Shown here piece by piece: positions 1-6,803 of a stretch of DNA of 22,690 nucleotides; positions within the stretch are counted from its first letter, which is position 1; each line of letters starts with the position of its first letter. Below the pieces are notes generated by a model. That model was not told the origin of the DNA. It saw only the letters and a list, made by a program, of their open reading frames with translations, and did not search any database. Where the stretch lies: the NCBI GenBank assembly GCA_964400785.1, contig CAYNWB010000035.1, positions 1 to 22,690 on the forward strand, written 5' to 3'. Both the position numbers and the translations under genes were made by a program. This DNA comes from CAVQGZ01 sp964400785 (GTDB taxonomy: Bacteria; Actinomycetota; Actinomycetes; Jiangellales; Jiangellaceae).

Positions 1-157
1 TTCGGTCACGCCTGGACCGTAGGACGCCTGCGGCTGTTCGGGGCAGGGCCAACCAGCCCCTAGGGTCAACACCGACGATGTGCCGTGCGAGCGGCCTCGG
101 GGGGTCCAGCGCCACATCACCCTGGTGCTCGATGACGGGGTAGGGCAGGGTGTCACC

Positions 158-631
158 ATGCCTGCGAGCAAAGCCGACCGTGACGTGCTGGAGCGTTTCG
201 ACGCGGCGGTGGCGGGCTTCCAACGCACCTTGGACGCGGTCAGCGACGACATGTGGTCGGCACCAACTCCGTGCACCGAGTGGGACGTGCGGGCGCTGAC
301 CAACCACGTGTGCGGCGAGCAGCGCTGGCTAGCGGCCCTGGTGGGAGGGCAGAGCATGGCCCAGGTCGGATCGAGCCTGGACGGTGACCTGCTCGGCGAC
401 GACCCTGTCGCGGCGTACGCCCGGGCAGCCGCTGACACGCGTGCCACGCTGCAAGCTCTGCCCTCGTTGTCGGTAGAGGTCGAGCTGTCTGGCGGCCCGA
501 CGAGCGTCCAGCGCTACTGCGACGAGGTGGGTGCCGACACGCTCATCCATACGTGGGACCTTGGTCGAGCCCTGGCTCAAGCCGGATGGGATCCCTGGAG
601 TCTTCGCGGCCCGACTCGACGTTCCCGATGA
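158..631 (+). CDS. TIGR03086/MDMPI-type metal-binding protein, frameshifted 3' end
   Basis: The 157-residue product resembles the actinobacterial TIGR03086 family, related to mycothiol-dependent maleylpyruvate isomerase and the DinB four-helix fold. The N-terminal signature PCTEWDVRALTNHV (about residues 41-54) and the later motif DTLIHTWDL supply the His/Asp type residues that bind metal in this fold. The reaction is unknown. After DLGRA the reading departs from the family: the frame runs on through GWDPWSLRGPTRRSR and stops. The typical C-terminal tail, VFAARLDVPDDADAQTRLL followed by AALGRRA, lies in the +1 frame at about 600-680. About 20-25 family residues between the two pieces also seem missing, so a small deletion is more likely than a single-base slip. 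The ATG at 158 is chosen because the family begins close to there; an in-frame ATG at 80 is possible. Family call is fairly sure; whether it is functional is doubtful. Confidence 0.7.
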   Translation: MPASKADRDVLERFDAAVAGFQRTLDAVSDDMWSAPTPCTEWDVRALTNHVCGEQRWLAALVGGQSMAQVGSSLDGDLLGDDPVAAYARAAADTRATLQALPSLSVEVELSGGPTSVQRYCDEVGADTLIHTWDLGRALAQAGWDPWSLRGPTRRSR

Positions 632-796
632 CGCCGACGCGCAGACCCGGCTTCTCGCCGCCCTTGGCCGCCGCGCCTGAGCCGTCGTCCGCGGGCAGGT
701 CATGGCCACCACCTGCCGCGGGGGGTCGGCTCCAGCGCGCGACCGTGGCGAAGTGCGCTACCGTCCCAGAAAACCGATCGAGCAGCGGGGGTCACC

Positions 797-1264
797 GTGA
801 AGGCACGCCAGTCTGCCGCAACGCCGGTCGCGTTGGCCGGCTTGCTCAGTCTTGTGCTCGCTGCGTGCGGGAGCGGCGGCGAGCAAGAGCAGTCGGTTCT
901 CACCGTCACATTCGATGGCACCAGCTGCTCCTACGACGGGCCCAGCGAGATCGGTGGCGGTGTCACGACGATCGAGGCGGTCAACAGCAGCGATGTCTAC
1001 ACCGAGGTCGGGATTGCCCGCATCGACGAGGGCAGCACGTTCGACGACTTCGTCGCCTTCTACCAGCCGGAGCCCGAGATCGTGGACTCGCCGGACTTCG
1101 CCACCCCGATCGGTTCGGTGCCGGCCGAGCCAGGTCAGACCGGTTCGGACACCTTCACGCTGATGGGCGGGCAGCACGCGCTCGTGTGCCTCATCCTCAT
1201 CGCTGATGAACCTCCACCGGGGGTCTTCGTGGCGCAGCCGGGCGGTCTGACCGTTTCGGAGTAG
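797..1264 (+). CDS. Cupredoxin-like lipoprotein
   Basis: The 155-residue product starts with GTG behind a GGGGG stretch and has a lipoprotein signal: a positively charged N-terminus (MKARQ), a hydrophobic run and the lipobox LAAC with Cys24, followed by the acidic/Gly linker GSGGEQEQ. It should be exported, lipidated and anchored on the outside of the membrane. The mature part is predicted beta-rich. It begins LTVTFDGTSCSYDGP and ends with a GGQHALVCLI strand, a layout I associate with cupredoxin-like domains of actinobacterial lipoproteins. Two Cys (in TSCSY and LVCLI) could form a disulfide. The His/Cys/Met set of a type 1 copper site is not clear, so metal binding is not claimed. It stands alone; the nearest genes are over 200 bp away. 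Confidence 0.75.
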   Translation: MKARQSAATPVALAGLLSLVLAACGSGGEQEQSVLTVTFDGTSCSYDGPSEIGGGVTTIEAVNSSDVYTEVGIARIDEGSTFDDFVAFYQPEPEIVDSPDFATPIGSVPAEPGQTGSDTFTLMGGQHALVCLILIADEPPPGVFVAQPGGLTVSE

Positions 1265-1480
1265 CCCTGCGCGGTCACTGCCCTCGCCCCACCCGCACAT
1301 CAGCGTGCGCTGGTAGCGGCAGCAGCGAGCGCACCCATCGGGGAGGGGTCGGAGTCCCCTGTACTCCGTCGACACGGCGTGCTCTTCTGAGGGGGACGCC
1401 GCGCAGAGTCGCAGTGGCTGCGCGTGGTGCCTGGAGGCCGCGGCGATTGCGGCGGCCGTGAGGCGAGCGAGGAGAGCAGG

Positions 1481-1891
1481 ATGGCTCAGACCAAGGCGAA
1501 GGCAACACCGGCATCTGGGGCGAGCAAGACCTCCGCCGCGAAGAAGGCGCCGGCCAAGCAGAGCGCGCCAGCCAAGCAGAGCGCGCCAGCCAAGAAGGGC
1601 GCGGCTGCAGCAGCGAAGGGCGCGGTCGACTCCACAGCCGAGCTCTCCGACGACATCCTCCAGGCGGTGGAGTCGGGGCAGCGTGCCGCCATCGACGCGG
1701 TGCACCGATTTCTCGAGACCGTCGACGAGGCTCTCCCGGCGCTGGGGGAACGCCCGTCCCGGCGCGAGAAGGTGGTCGACGCGGCACTGGAGATGGCCGA
1801 CAGGCTGACCACGACGCAGTACGAGTTCCTGCGCACGGTGGTACGTAGCGCCGACCGGTCGCTGGGCTCGTCGGACTCCGACACCAAGTAG
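1481..1891 (+). CDS. Lys/Ala-rich N-tail protein with helical C-terminal domain
   Basis: The 136-residue product starts at ATG 1481 behind GAGGAGAG; an upstream in-frame GTG at 1424 would add an unlikely Gly/Arg-rich leader. Residues 1-50 are a basic, low-complexity tail of Ala, Lys, Ser and Pro with SAPAKQ/SAPAKK repeats, like the tails of histone H1-like and HBHA-type actinobacterial proteins. Residues 53-125 are amphipathic helix with heptad-like spacing (ELSDDILQAVESGQ; VVDAALEMADRLTTTQYEFL), reminiscent of phasins or HBHA coiled coils. There is no signal peptide. A DNA-, polyphosphate-, granule- or envelope-binding role is possible; none is demonstrated. The tail is encoded by an 18-bp tandem repeat. 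I do not recognise a named family. Confidence 0.75.
   Translation: MAQTKAKATPASGASKTSAAKKAPAKQSAPAKQSAPAKKGAAAAAKGAVDSTAELSDDILQAVESGQRAAIDAVHRFLETVDEALPALGERPSRREKVVDAALEMADRLTTTQYEFLRTVVRSADRSLGSSDSDTK
1550..1603 (+). repeat. Three tandem 18-bp units in the Lys/Ala-rich tail
   Basis: Units at 1550-1567, 1568-1585 and 1586-1603 each encode Pro-Ala-Lys-Gln/Lys-Ser/Gly-Ala in frame. The first two differ by one base; the third differs from the second by two. The number of units could vary between strains by slippage without breaking the frame. Confidence 0.85.
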
Positions 1892-1989
1892 CCAGCCTCG
1901 GCCCGCGGGCCAGTTCTGCTACGAGGGCGTCACGGTGGCTCACCCATGGCCGATGTCGTAGGTGCAGACACGAGGGGACGGTGCGTGTG

Positions 1990-2796
1990 ATGGCTCAAGT
2001 CTCGACGGGGATGCTCAGCGGGGGGATCCCGTACCTGGCGGTCGGTGAGGGTCCGCCGCTGGTGAAGGCGCAGATGCTGACATCAACCCATGAGGTCCCC
2101 ACGGGGATGGAACGGCGCACGGCGCTGTCGACGACGAAGCCGTGGACCGGGCACTTCCGGGTCTACGTGGTGAACCGCAAGCAGGGTCTGCAGCCGGGTG
2201 AGTCGATGTCGGACATCGCCGGGCACCTGGCGACGGCCATCGAGCAGCAGCTCGGTGGGCCGGTGTTCCTGACCGGCACGAGCACCGGCGGGTCCGTCGC
2301 GCTGCAGCTGGCGGTGGACCGGCCGGACCTGGTGCGCGCGTTGGTGGTGGTGTGCTCGGCGCACCGGCTCGGGCCGCGCGGCCGGCAGGTGCAGCAGGAC
2401 CTGGCCCGGCTGACCAGGGCCGGGGATCCCGCCAGTGGATGGGCCGGGTTCATGACCGCGATGATGCCGGCACCGCTGCAGCGCCCGCTGCGCCCGTTGG
2501 CCCGGGTGATGGCACGGTCGATGGCGCCGGACGATCCGAGCGACATGCTGGTCACCCTTGACGCCGAGGACGCGTTCGACGTCGGCGAGCAGCTGCACCG
2601 GATCACCGCACCCACCCTGGTGATCGGCGGGGCCAAGGACGTCTTCTACACCCGCGAGCTGTTCGAGCAGACCGCCGCCGGGGTCAAGGACGGCCGGGTG
2701 CACATCTACCCCGACTGGGGACACGGCCGCACCGCCACGTCCGCCACCACGGCGAACCTCGCCCTGGGGTTCTTCCTGGCCGCCGACGCTCGCTAG
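1990..2796 (+). CDS. Alpha/beta hydrolase
   Basis: The 268-residue cytosolic protein (no signal peptide) has an alpha/beta hydrolase fold. The nucleophile elbow is GTSTGG with Ser98, followed by the usual helix SVALQLAVDRPDLVRALVVV. The probable acid is Asp217 in VIGGAKDVFY, where the family shows an 'x-G-x-x-D' after the strand TLVIGG, and His245 in DWGHGRT is the base. The complete triad suggests an active esterase- or lactonase-like enzyme of unknown substrate. The RBS GAGGGGA (1972-1978) fits either GTG 1987 or ATG 1990; a further GTG at 1981 is too close to it. It stands alone or heads a unit with the SRPBCC gene 150 bp downstream. Confidence 0.85.
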   Translation: MAQVSTGMLSGGIPYLAVGEGPPLVKAQMLTSTHEVPTGMERRTALSTTKPWTGHFRVYVVNRKQGLQPGESMSDIAGHLATAIEQQLGGPVFLTGTSTGGSVALQLAVDRPDLVRALVVVCSAHRLGPRGRQVQQDLARLTRAGDPASGWAGFMTAMMPAPLQRPLRPLARVMARSMAPDDPSDMLVTLDAEDAFDVGEQLHRITAPTLVIGGAKDVFYTRELFEQTAAGVKDGRVHIYPDWGHGRTATSATTANLALGFFLAADAR

Positions 2797-2945
2797 GCCG
2801 TCGACACGGGACGGGACCTTGGGCACTCGTCGCGCACCACGACCAGCAGGACTGTCAGACAGAGGGTGCCCGCGGCACACAGTCGCAGGAGCAGCAGGTC
2901 GCCGGCCACGACCGGGTGGGACGCTCACGAAGGGGGGCCGGCACG

Positions 2946-3386
2946 ATGACAACGACGTCCCACACCAGCAGCATCCACATCGACGCCCCGGTCGAGAAGG
3001 TCTTCGAACACGTCAAGGACCCGCAGAATCAGTTCGACGCCTACTACCAGAAGGAGAAGCCGATCATTCCGGCGATGGAGATGGCACCAGACGCCGGCGC
3101 AGGCTCCACCTGGAGGTGGCAGGGTCACATGCTGTTCCTGCCCATTCACGGCACCAACACCCGGGAGGAGTACGTTCCCAACAAGCGTTTCGTCGACCGC
3201 TCCTCCACCGGGCCGAGGATCACCTTCACCTTCGAACCCGACGAGACCGGCACCACCCTGACCCTCGTGTACGAGTTCGACACGAAGGTGCCCTTCCTGG
3301 ACAAGCTGACCGACGCTGTCGTCTGGAACCCCGACCGCGACCTCGGCATCTGGCTGAGCAACCTCAAGGCAGCGATCGAGGCCTGA
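2946..3386 (+). CDS. SRPBCC (START/polyketide cyclase-like) family protein
   Basis: The 146-residue product begins SIHIDAPVEKVFEHVKDP, the typical first strand and helix of the SRPBCC fold (strand, 'aPvekVf', helix). The rest alternates beta strands (STWRWQGH, ITFTFEPDETGTTLTLVYEF) and ends with the long C-terminal helix RDLGIWLSNLKAAIEA. Such proteins form a deep hydrophobic cavity for a lipid, polyketide or aromatic ligand; the ligand here cannot be read from sequence. The ATG at 2946 follows GAAGGGGGG at good spacing. A paralogue of the same fold lies on the other strand at 5016-5462; similarity between them is mostly confined to the N-terminal motif and C-terminal helix. Confidence 0.85.
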   Translation: MTTTSHTSSIHIDAPVEKVFEHVKDPQNQFDAYYQKEKPIIPAMEMAPDAGAGSTWRWQGHMLFLPIHGTNTREEYVPNKRFVDRSSTGPRITFTFEPDETGTTLTLVYEFDTKVPFLDKLTDAVVWNPDRDLGIWLSNLKAAIEA

Positions 3387-3414
3387 CCACAGGCGCGTTG
3401 TGGGGGCTGGCTGA

Positions 3415-3648
3415 CTAGCTCAGCCCGGTGGCGGCGCGTTCACTGCAGCCGGCGGCCCAGCGTTCGTGGGTGTCGGGTGTCGTGGGTGCGCCGTCGACGC
3501 AGGCGGTGTACAGCCGCTCGACGGTGCGTGGGCTGACGTCGCTGGGATTCTCGGCGGTGGCGGCGGCGTTCACTGGCAGAGCCGATGCGCCGATGGCGAG
3601 GGCGGCTGCCGCGGTCGTGCCGAGGATGCGGCGGGAAGTGATGGACAT
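3415..3648 (-). CDS. Small secreted protein, unknown function
   Basis: The 77-residue product has a clear signal peptide: MSITSRR, a hydrophobic Ala/Leu/Ile core and a probable cleavage site near VNA-AA (about residue 28). A strong ribosome site, AAGGAG, lies 6-7 bases before the ATG. The mature peptide is only about 49 residues, with two Cys (TACVDG and AAGCSE) that could form one disulfide. I recognise no domain. It lies 60 bp downstream of another small exported protein on the same strand and probably shares its transcript. The stop is 28 bp from the stop of the convergent SRPBCC gene. Confidence 0.65.
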   Translation of the reverse strand: MSITSRRILGTTAAAALAIGASALPVNAAATAENPSDVSPRTVERLYTACVDGAPTTPDTHERWAAGCSERAATGLS

Positions 3649-3708
3649 GGTGGTTCTCCTTCAGGGGGATCGGTCGTGGTTGTCGTCCCGCATCGCGGTG
3701 TTGGTGGG

Positions 3709-4056
3709 CTAGGTCTGCGGTTGGCCTTCGAGCTTGTTGAGCACCCCGGTGGTGACGGAGCGCGAGATCGCGTGGTCCTCCCAGCGGCGCGTGATGGTGC
3801 CGGCGATCACCTGGTCATCAACGGCGACCGCGAGCACCGTGTGCGTCGACGTGGCCGGCGCTGTGGCCGCGGTCCACGAGGATCGCCCGGCGTCGCTGCC
3901 GCCGCCGGGGTAGTGGGCGAAGCTCGGGACGGCGGTGCCGAGCGCGCTGGCAGCGGCCAGGATCACCGCGGCAGCCACCGGTCGACGACCTCGCGCCAGG
4001 GGGCTGGCTGGTCGGCGGCCGGGGTGCTGGCGTGGGGTGCGAGTTGGCTGGCTCAT
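3709..4056 (-). CDS. Small exported protein, unknown function
   Basis: The 115-residue product starts at the ATG preceded by GAAGGAGCCGGCC; an upstream in-frame start at 4167 would add a leader crossing the intergenic region and is not favoured. The N-terminus is long and basic (MSQPTRTPRQHPGRRP, then RGRRP), followed by a hydrophobic core (VAAAVILAAASALGTAV) and a probable cleavage after SFA, as in a long signal peptide. The mature part is about 65 residues, starts HYPGGGSDAG, has no Cys and ends near VTTGVLNKLEGQPQT. No known domain is seen. It is divergent from a LuxR-type regulator, which is a plausible controller. Confidence 0.6.
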   Translation of the reverse strand: MSQPTRTPRQHPGRRPASPLARGRRPVAAAVILAAASALGTAVPSFAHYPGGGSDAGRSSWTAATAPATSTHTVLAVAVDDQVIAGTITRRWEDHAISRSVTTGVLNKLEGQPQT

Positions 4057-4116
4057 GGCCGGCTCCTTCGGTCGGATGGGTAGCTCCGACGATGACCGTC
4101 CGGGCGCCCTCCGGTC

Positions 4117-4177
4117 GATACGACGAACCGCGTAGGCGCTGGTCGCAAGCACGGACGGATGCGTCATTCGTCGTATC
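4117..4177. promoter_or_regulatory. Paired 11-bp inverted repeats between the exported-protein gene and luxR-type gene
   Basis: GATACGACGAA at 4117-4127 and its exact reverse complement TTCGTCGTATC at 4167-4177 are 50 bp apart centre to centre, close to five helical turns. Each copy reads TTCGTCGTATC toward the nearer gene. On the plus strand a TANNNT hexamer (TACAGT, 4199-4204) lies 21 bp beyond the second copy and 25 bp before the LuxR start. A second, shorter inverted pair, GTAGGCGC at 4132-4139 and GCGCCTAC at 4194-4201, is interleaved. Likely regulator sites; binding by the LuxR protein itself is inference. Confidence 0.5.
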
Positions 4178-4229
4178 CCCGAGCCGGCCCAAGGCGCCTA
4201 CAGTCACGAGCACGACCTGGAGGTGGCCC

Positions 4230-4982
4230 ATGGCCCTGGCAAGCATCAGTGAGCAGGACCTGCGCCGGATGCTGGACGTGGTGTCCCCCGACCTGGTCGC
4301 CTCGGAGACTCCGGAGATGCCCGTGGAGGTGCTGCGGGGACTCACCGAGCTGATCCCGTGCGCCGGCGTGAGCTTCTTCGTCATGGACACGAGCAAGCGC
4401 CAGGTCTACGCCATGCAGGAGCTCGACCTCATCGAGTTCCCGACTGTGGATGCCGAGACCGACGCGATGTTCTTCGAGGCCTACTGGGACTGCGTCGGCT
4501 GCTGCGCTCCGGAGCTGACCGGCGACCACGAGCAGGTCACCATGTGGAGCGACGTCTACACCGAGCGGGAGTACTCACGCCTGCTGATGGCCGAGTACTT
4601 CCGTCGGGCCGGGATCTGGCACGAACTGCTGGTCTGCCTGCCGCCCGTCGGTGGGCTGGAGCGGCGCCTGATGCTGTCGCGGACCGCGGACGACGAGCCG
4701 TTCAGCGAGCGGGACCGGCTGCTGCTCACCCTGCTCCGTCCGCACCTCATCGGCATCCGCGACCGCATCGAGGCCGAACGGCGCACCACGCCGGCCCTCA
4801 CCCCACGCCAGCTGCAGCTGCTTCGCCGGGTCGCCATCGGTGACACCAACCGGCAGATCGCACGCGACCTGGGACTGTCCGAGGCCACCGTGCGCAAACA
4901 CCTCGAGAACGTCTACGCCCGCCTCGGCGTGCACAGCCGCACCGAAGCCCTCGCCAGCACCGGGTCCCTGCTCACGCGCTGA
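4230..4982 (+). CDS. LuxR-family transcriptional regulator
   Basis: The 250-residue product starts at the ATG behind GGAGG (4219-4223). The C-terminal domain (about residues 188-245) is a canonical LuxR/FixJ helix-turn-helix: LTPRQLQLLRRVAIGDTN, then QIARDLGLSEATVRKHLENV and YARLGVHSRTEA. The N-terminal 180 residues resemble neither a receiver (no phosphoacceptor Asp pattern) nor an acyl-homoserine lactone domain I can confirm. The layout (VSFFVMD, then YAMQELDL, then LMLSRTADDEPFSERDRLLLTLLRPHL) looks like the GAF-like sensor region of solitary LuxR regulators. A CVGCC cluster (88-92) and Cys44 are possible metal or redox ligands. It is divergent from a small exported-protein gene, with inverted repeats between them. 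Confidence 0.85.
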   Translation: MALASISEQDLRRMLDVVSPDLVASETPEMPVEVLRGLTELIPCAGVSFFVMDTSKRQVYAMQELDLIEFPTVDAETDAMFFEAYWDCVGCCAPELTGDHEQVTMWSDVYTEREYSRLLMAEYFRRAGIWHELLVCLPPVGGLERRLMLSRTADDEPFSERDRLLLTLLRPHLIGIRDRIEAERRTTPALTPRQLQLLRRVAIGDTNRQIARDLGLSEATVRKHLENVYARLGVHSRTEALASTGSLLTR

Positions 4983-5015
4983 CTGGCGAGCCGTCCTCGC
5001 GCGCGAGCGTGGTCG

Positions 5016-5462
5016 TCACGCGGCTACCAGCGCCTCCACCTTCTCCTTGAGGTTGGCCAGGATCCCGTCGACGACCGCCCTGTGGTTGCGGACCTGCATC
5101 TCCTCCAGAGGCCCGCCGACTCCTGGCACGTTGATGTGCCACTCGCCCAGCATCGTCAACTTCGTGCCATCCTCCACAGGCTCGAACGTCAACGTCCACA
5201 GCGGGCGGTCCGGGGTGTTGCTGGTCACCTTCAAGACGATCTTGTCCGGCCGCACGACCTCCACGATCTCCAGCTTCATCTCGAAGTGGAGGCCGAGGAA
5301 GTGCGCGAAGATCCGGGCGGTGGACCCGACGCCCTCGGGCTTCTGATCGACGTCGGCGATCCCGATGTCGGGGATCACCCACAAGTTCCTGATGTCGATC
5401 GCGTAGTCGAACACCGTGTCGACCGGCGCGTCGATGGTGATGCTCCGTGTCAGCGTTGCCAT
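5016..5462 (-). CDS. SRPBCC family protein
   Basis: The 148-residue product begins LTRSITIDAPVDTVFDYAID, the first strand and helix of the SRPBCC fold, continues with strands such as HFEMKLEIVEV and IVLKVTSNTP and the pair LWTLTFEPVEDGTKLTML, and ends with a long helix (VDGILANLKEKVEALV). It probably binds a hydrophobic ligand; which one is unknown. Two ATGs are possible. AGAGGGG touches the first (5471) but sits 9 bases before the second (5462), so the second is chosen. The gene is convergent with the LuxR gene, 33 bp stop to stop. It is the second SRPBCC protein of the window; a third SRPBCC domain is fused to a hydrolase at 18718-20136. Confidence 0.85.
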   Translation of the reverse strand: MATLTRSITIDAPVDTVFDYAIDIRNLWVIPDIGIADVDQKPEGVGSTARIFAHFLGLHFEMKLEIVEVVRPDKIVLKVTSNTPDRPLWTLTFEPVEDGTKLTMLGEWHINVPGVGGPLEEMQVRNHRAVVDGILANLKEKVEALVAA

Positions 5463-5620
5463 AGCACTCATCCCCTCTCCGCGGACTCTGGCAACTCCAC
5501 CTCTCATGCAGCACTCCCGGGCGTCGCCTGGCCAGAGTCACTCGGCCCATCCCGGTCTGGCAGCCGCCGACACGCACCCGCACCCCGGAGCAGTCGCGCC
5601 ACCTGCCCGTCGCCCCGGGC

Positions 5621-6298
5621 TCAGGGTGTGTCCGGGGCCGCCTCAGAGACAGCGGAGGCGCCGTCGGGCCACGCAGCGATACAGACGCGGTTGCCGGCGC
5701 GATCGGCCAGTATCCAGAACTCGGGGGCGTGAGAGTCGTCGACCACCCGGCCTCCCGCGGCCAGCGCCGCGTCCAGGCGGGCCTCGGCGTGCTCGCGGGC
5801 CACCGACACGTCGACGTGCATCGCGTGCCGCAACGGCTTGGTCTCGTCCAGGTCCTGCATCCACACCGTCGACCCGTGGCCGAGCGGGTCGACGGCGCTG
5901 TCGTCGGCCGAGGTGTCGTAGCCGAGGACCGCCCGCCAGAACTCGAGGTCGACCTCGGCAGGGTGGGCGGCGATCGCCAGCTGCACCTCGTGTACGCGAC
6001 CCCGATCCGGCACGGCGCCCTGCCGACGCGCGACCGCCGAGACTGCGCGTGCCAGATCGATGTGGCGCGGTTCGAGCTGCCACACGTCGCGGGTCAGCCG
6101 CACCGTCACCCGGTCCTTGGCCAGGGTGAGCAGCACCCCTGCGTCGTCGACGCCGGGGACTTCCGCGACCGCCGCGGCCAGGCGCGCGGCCTCGCCCAGC
6201 GAGGACACGGAGAACACTGCGGTCGCCCCGCCGTGCAGCACCACCCAGTCGGCGACTCCCTCGGCGGCCAGGAATCCCTGCCACCCGTGCTCACTCAT
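5621..6298 (-). CDS. Pterin-dehydratase-like / VOC (glyoxalase-like) fusion protein
   Basis: The 225-residue product has two parts. Residues 24-93 follow the pattern of 4a-hydroxytetrahydrobiopterin (pterin-4a-carbinolamine) dehydratase: VFSVSSLGEAARLAAAVAEV, then a strand VTVRLT and the helix HIDLARAVSAVA. The catalytic HHP of true dehydratases is replaced by PGVDD, so this part is probably a non-catalytic relative. Residues 100-212 are a glyoxalase/VOC half: VHEVQLAIAAHPAEVDLEFWRAVLGYD, then the strand RHAMHVDVSV and the closing strand FWILADRAGNRVCIAAW. Similar two-part proteins occur in actinobacteria with no assigned substrate. The ATG at 6298 follows GTGGGGGT; an upstream in-frame start at 6319 lacks such a site. 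Confidence 0.8.
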   Translation of the reverse strand: MSEHGWQGFLAAEGVADWVVLHGGATAVFSVSSLGEAARLAAAVAEVPGVDDAGVLLTLAKDRVTVRLTRDVWQLEPRHIDLARAVSAVARRQGAVPDRGRVHEVQLAIAAHPAEVDLEFWRAVLGYDTSADDSAVDPLGHGSTVWMQDLDETKPLRHAMHVDVSVAREHAEARLDAALAAGGRVVDDSHAPEFWILADRAGNRVCIAAWPDGASAVSEAAPDTP

Positions 6299-6367
6299 CA
6301 GCACCCCCACTGCGCGCACCCCTACCCAGCACGGCGGAGCGCAGCCAGCACGTTGCCGACGACCGCA

Positions 6368-6664
6368 TCACGAGGCGAGCCGGTGGGACTCAGCCAGCAG
6401 CTCCCGCAGGGTCCGCTCGTCGATGCGGTCCAGCCGCACCAGCACCAGCATCGGGGAACGGTCGTGGTGTGCGGTCCAGAAGTAGGTGTCAGGATGCTCG
6501 GCGGCCAAGGCGTCCCGCTCAGTGGTCTTCACCGTGAGCACCCCGTCGTCCCACATCCGCGCCACCTGGGTGCGGGCGAACCAGGCCGGCTGCCCCCAGC
6601 TCGCCCGCTCACTGACCCCGGGCAGGCACAGGCACACCCGCCGCACGTGCTCGACCGCCACCAC
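6368..6664 (-). CDS. MmcQ/YjbR family protein
   Basis: The 98-residue product matches the small MmcQ/YjbR family (CyaY-like fold). It has the opening VRRVCLCLPGVSERASWGQPAWFA, the central strand pattern MWDDGVLTVKTT, the motif DTYFWTAHHDRSPMLVLVRLD and the closing helix DERTLRELLAESHRL. The length is typical. Family members are often labelled DNA-binding by fold similarity, but a biochemical role is not established. The start is GTG 6664 or the adjoining GTG 6661, with no strong ribosome site for either. It is divergent from the 2H phosphoesterase gene (140 bp between starts). Confidence 0.85.
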   Translation of the reverse strand: MVAVEHVRRVCLCLPGVSERASWGQPAWFARTQVARMWDDGVLTVKTTERDALAAEHPDTYFWTAHHDRSPMLVLVRLDRIDERTLRELLAESHRLAS

Positions 6665-6803
6665 GAGCCCAGCCTGCCACCGACGTCCCAGCGGGGGACG
6701 GGAATGCGCCCGTACACATGTCGCGCGTCTGGGCCGCCCACCTCCGATCCCTCACGGCCGAGGCCCGGTATCGACCTGTCTCGCGGGACGTCATCATGGG
6801 CTC

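Noticed and set aside
1305..1334. 7-bp inverted repeat GTGCGCT/AGCGCAC after the lipoprotein gene
   Set aside because: Short arms with a 16-base loop and no T-run; could be chance.
758..1705. 315-codon minus-strand frame
   Set aside because: Antisense to the lipoprotein and Lys/Ala-rich genes; Arg/Leu-rich repeats mirror the plus-strand tail.
1900..1911. GGCCCGCGGGCC palindrome just after the Lys/Ala-rich gene
   Set aside because: Short, loopless, no T-run; too weak as a terminator.
4996..5007. CTCGCGCGCGAG palindrome between the convergent LuxR and SRPBCC genes
   Set aside because: No loop and no T-run; alternating CG palindromes are common in this base composition, so it is not called as a terminator.
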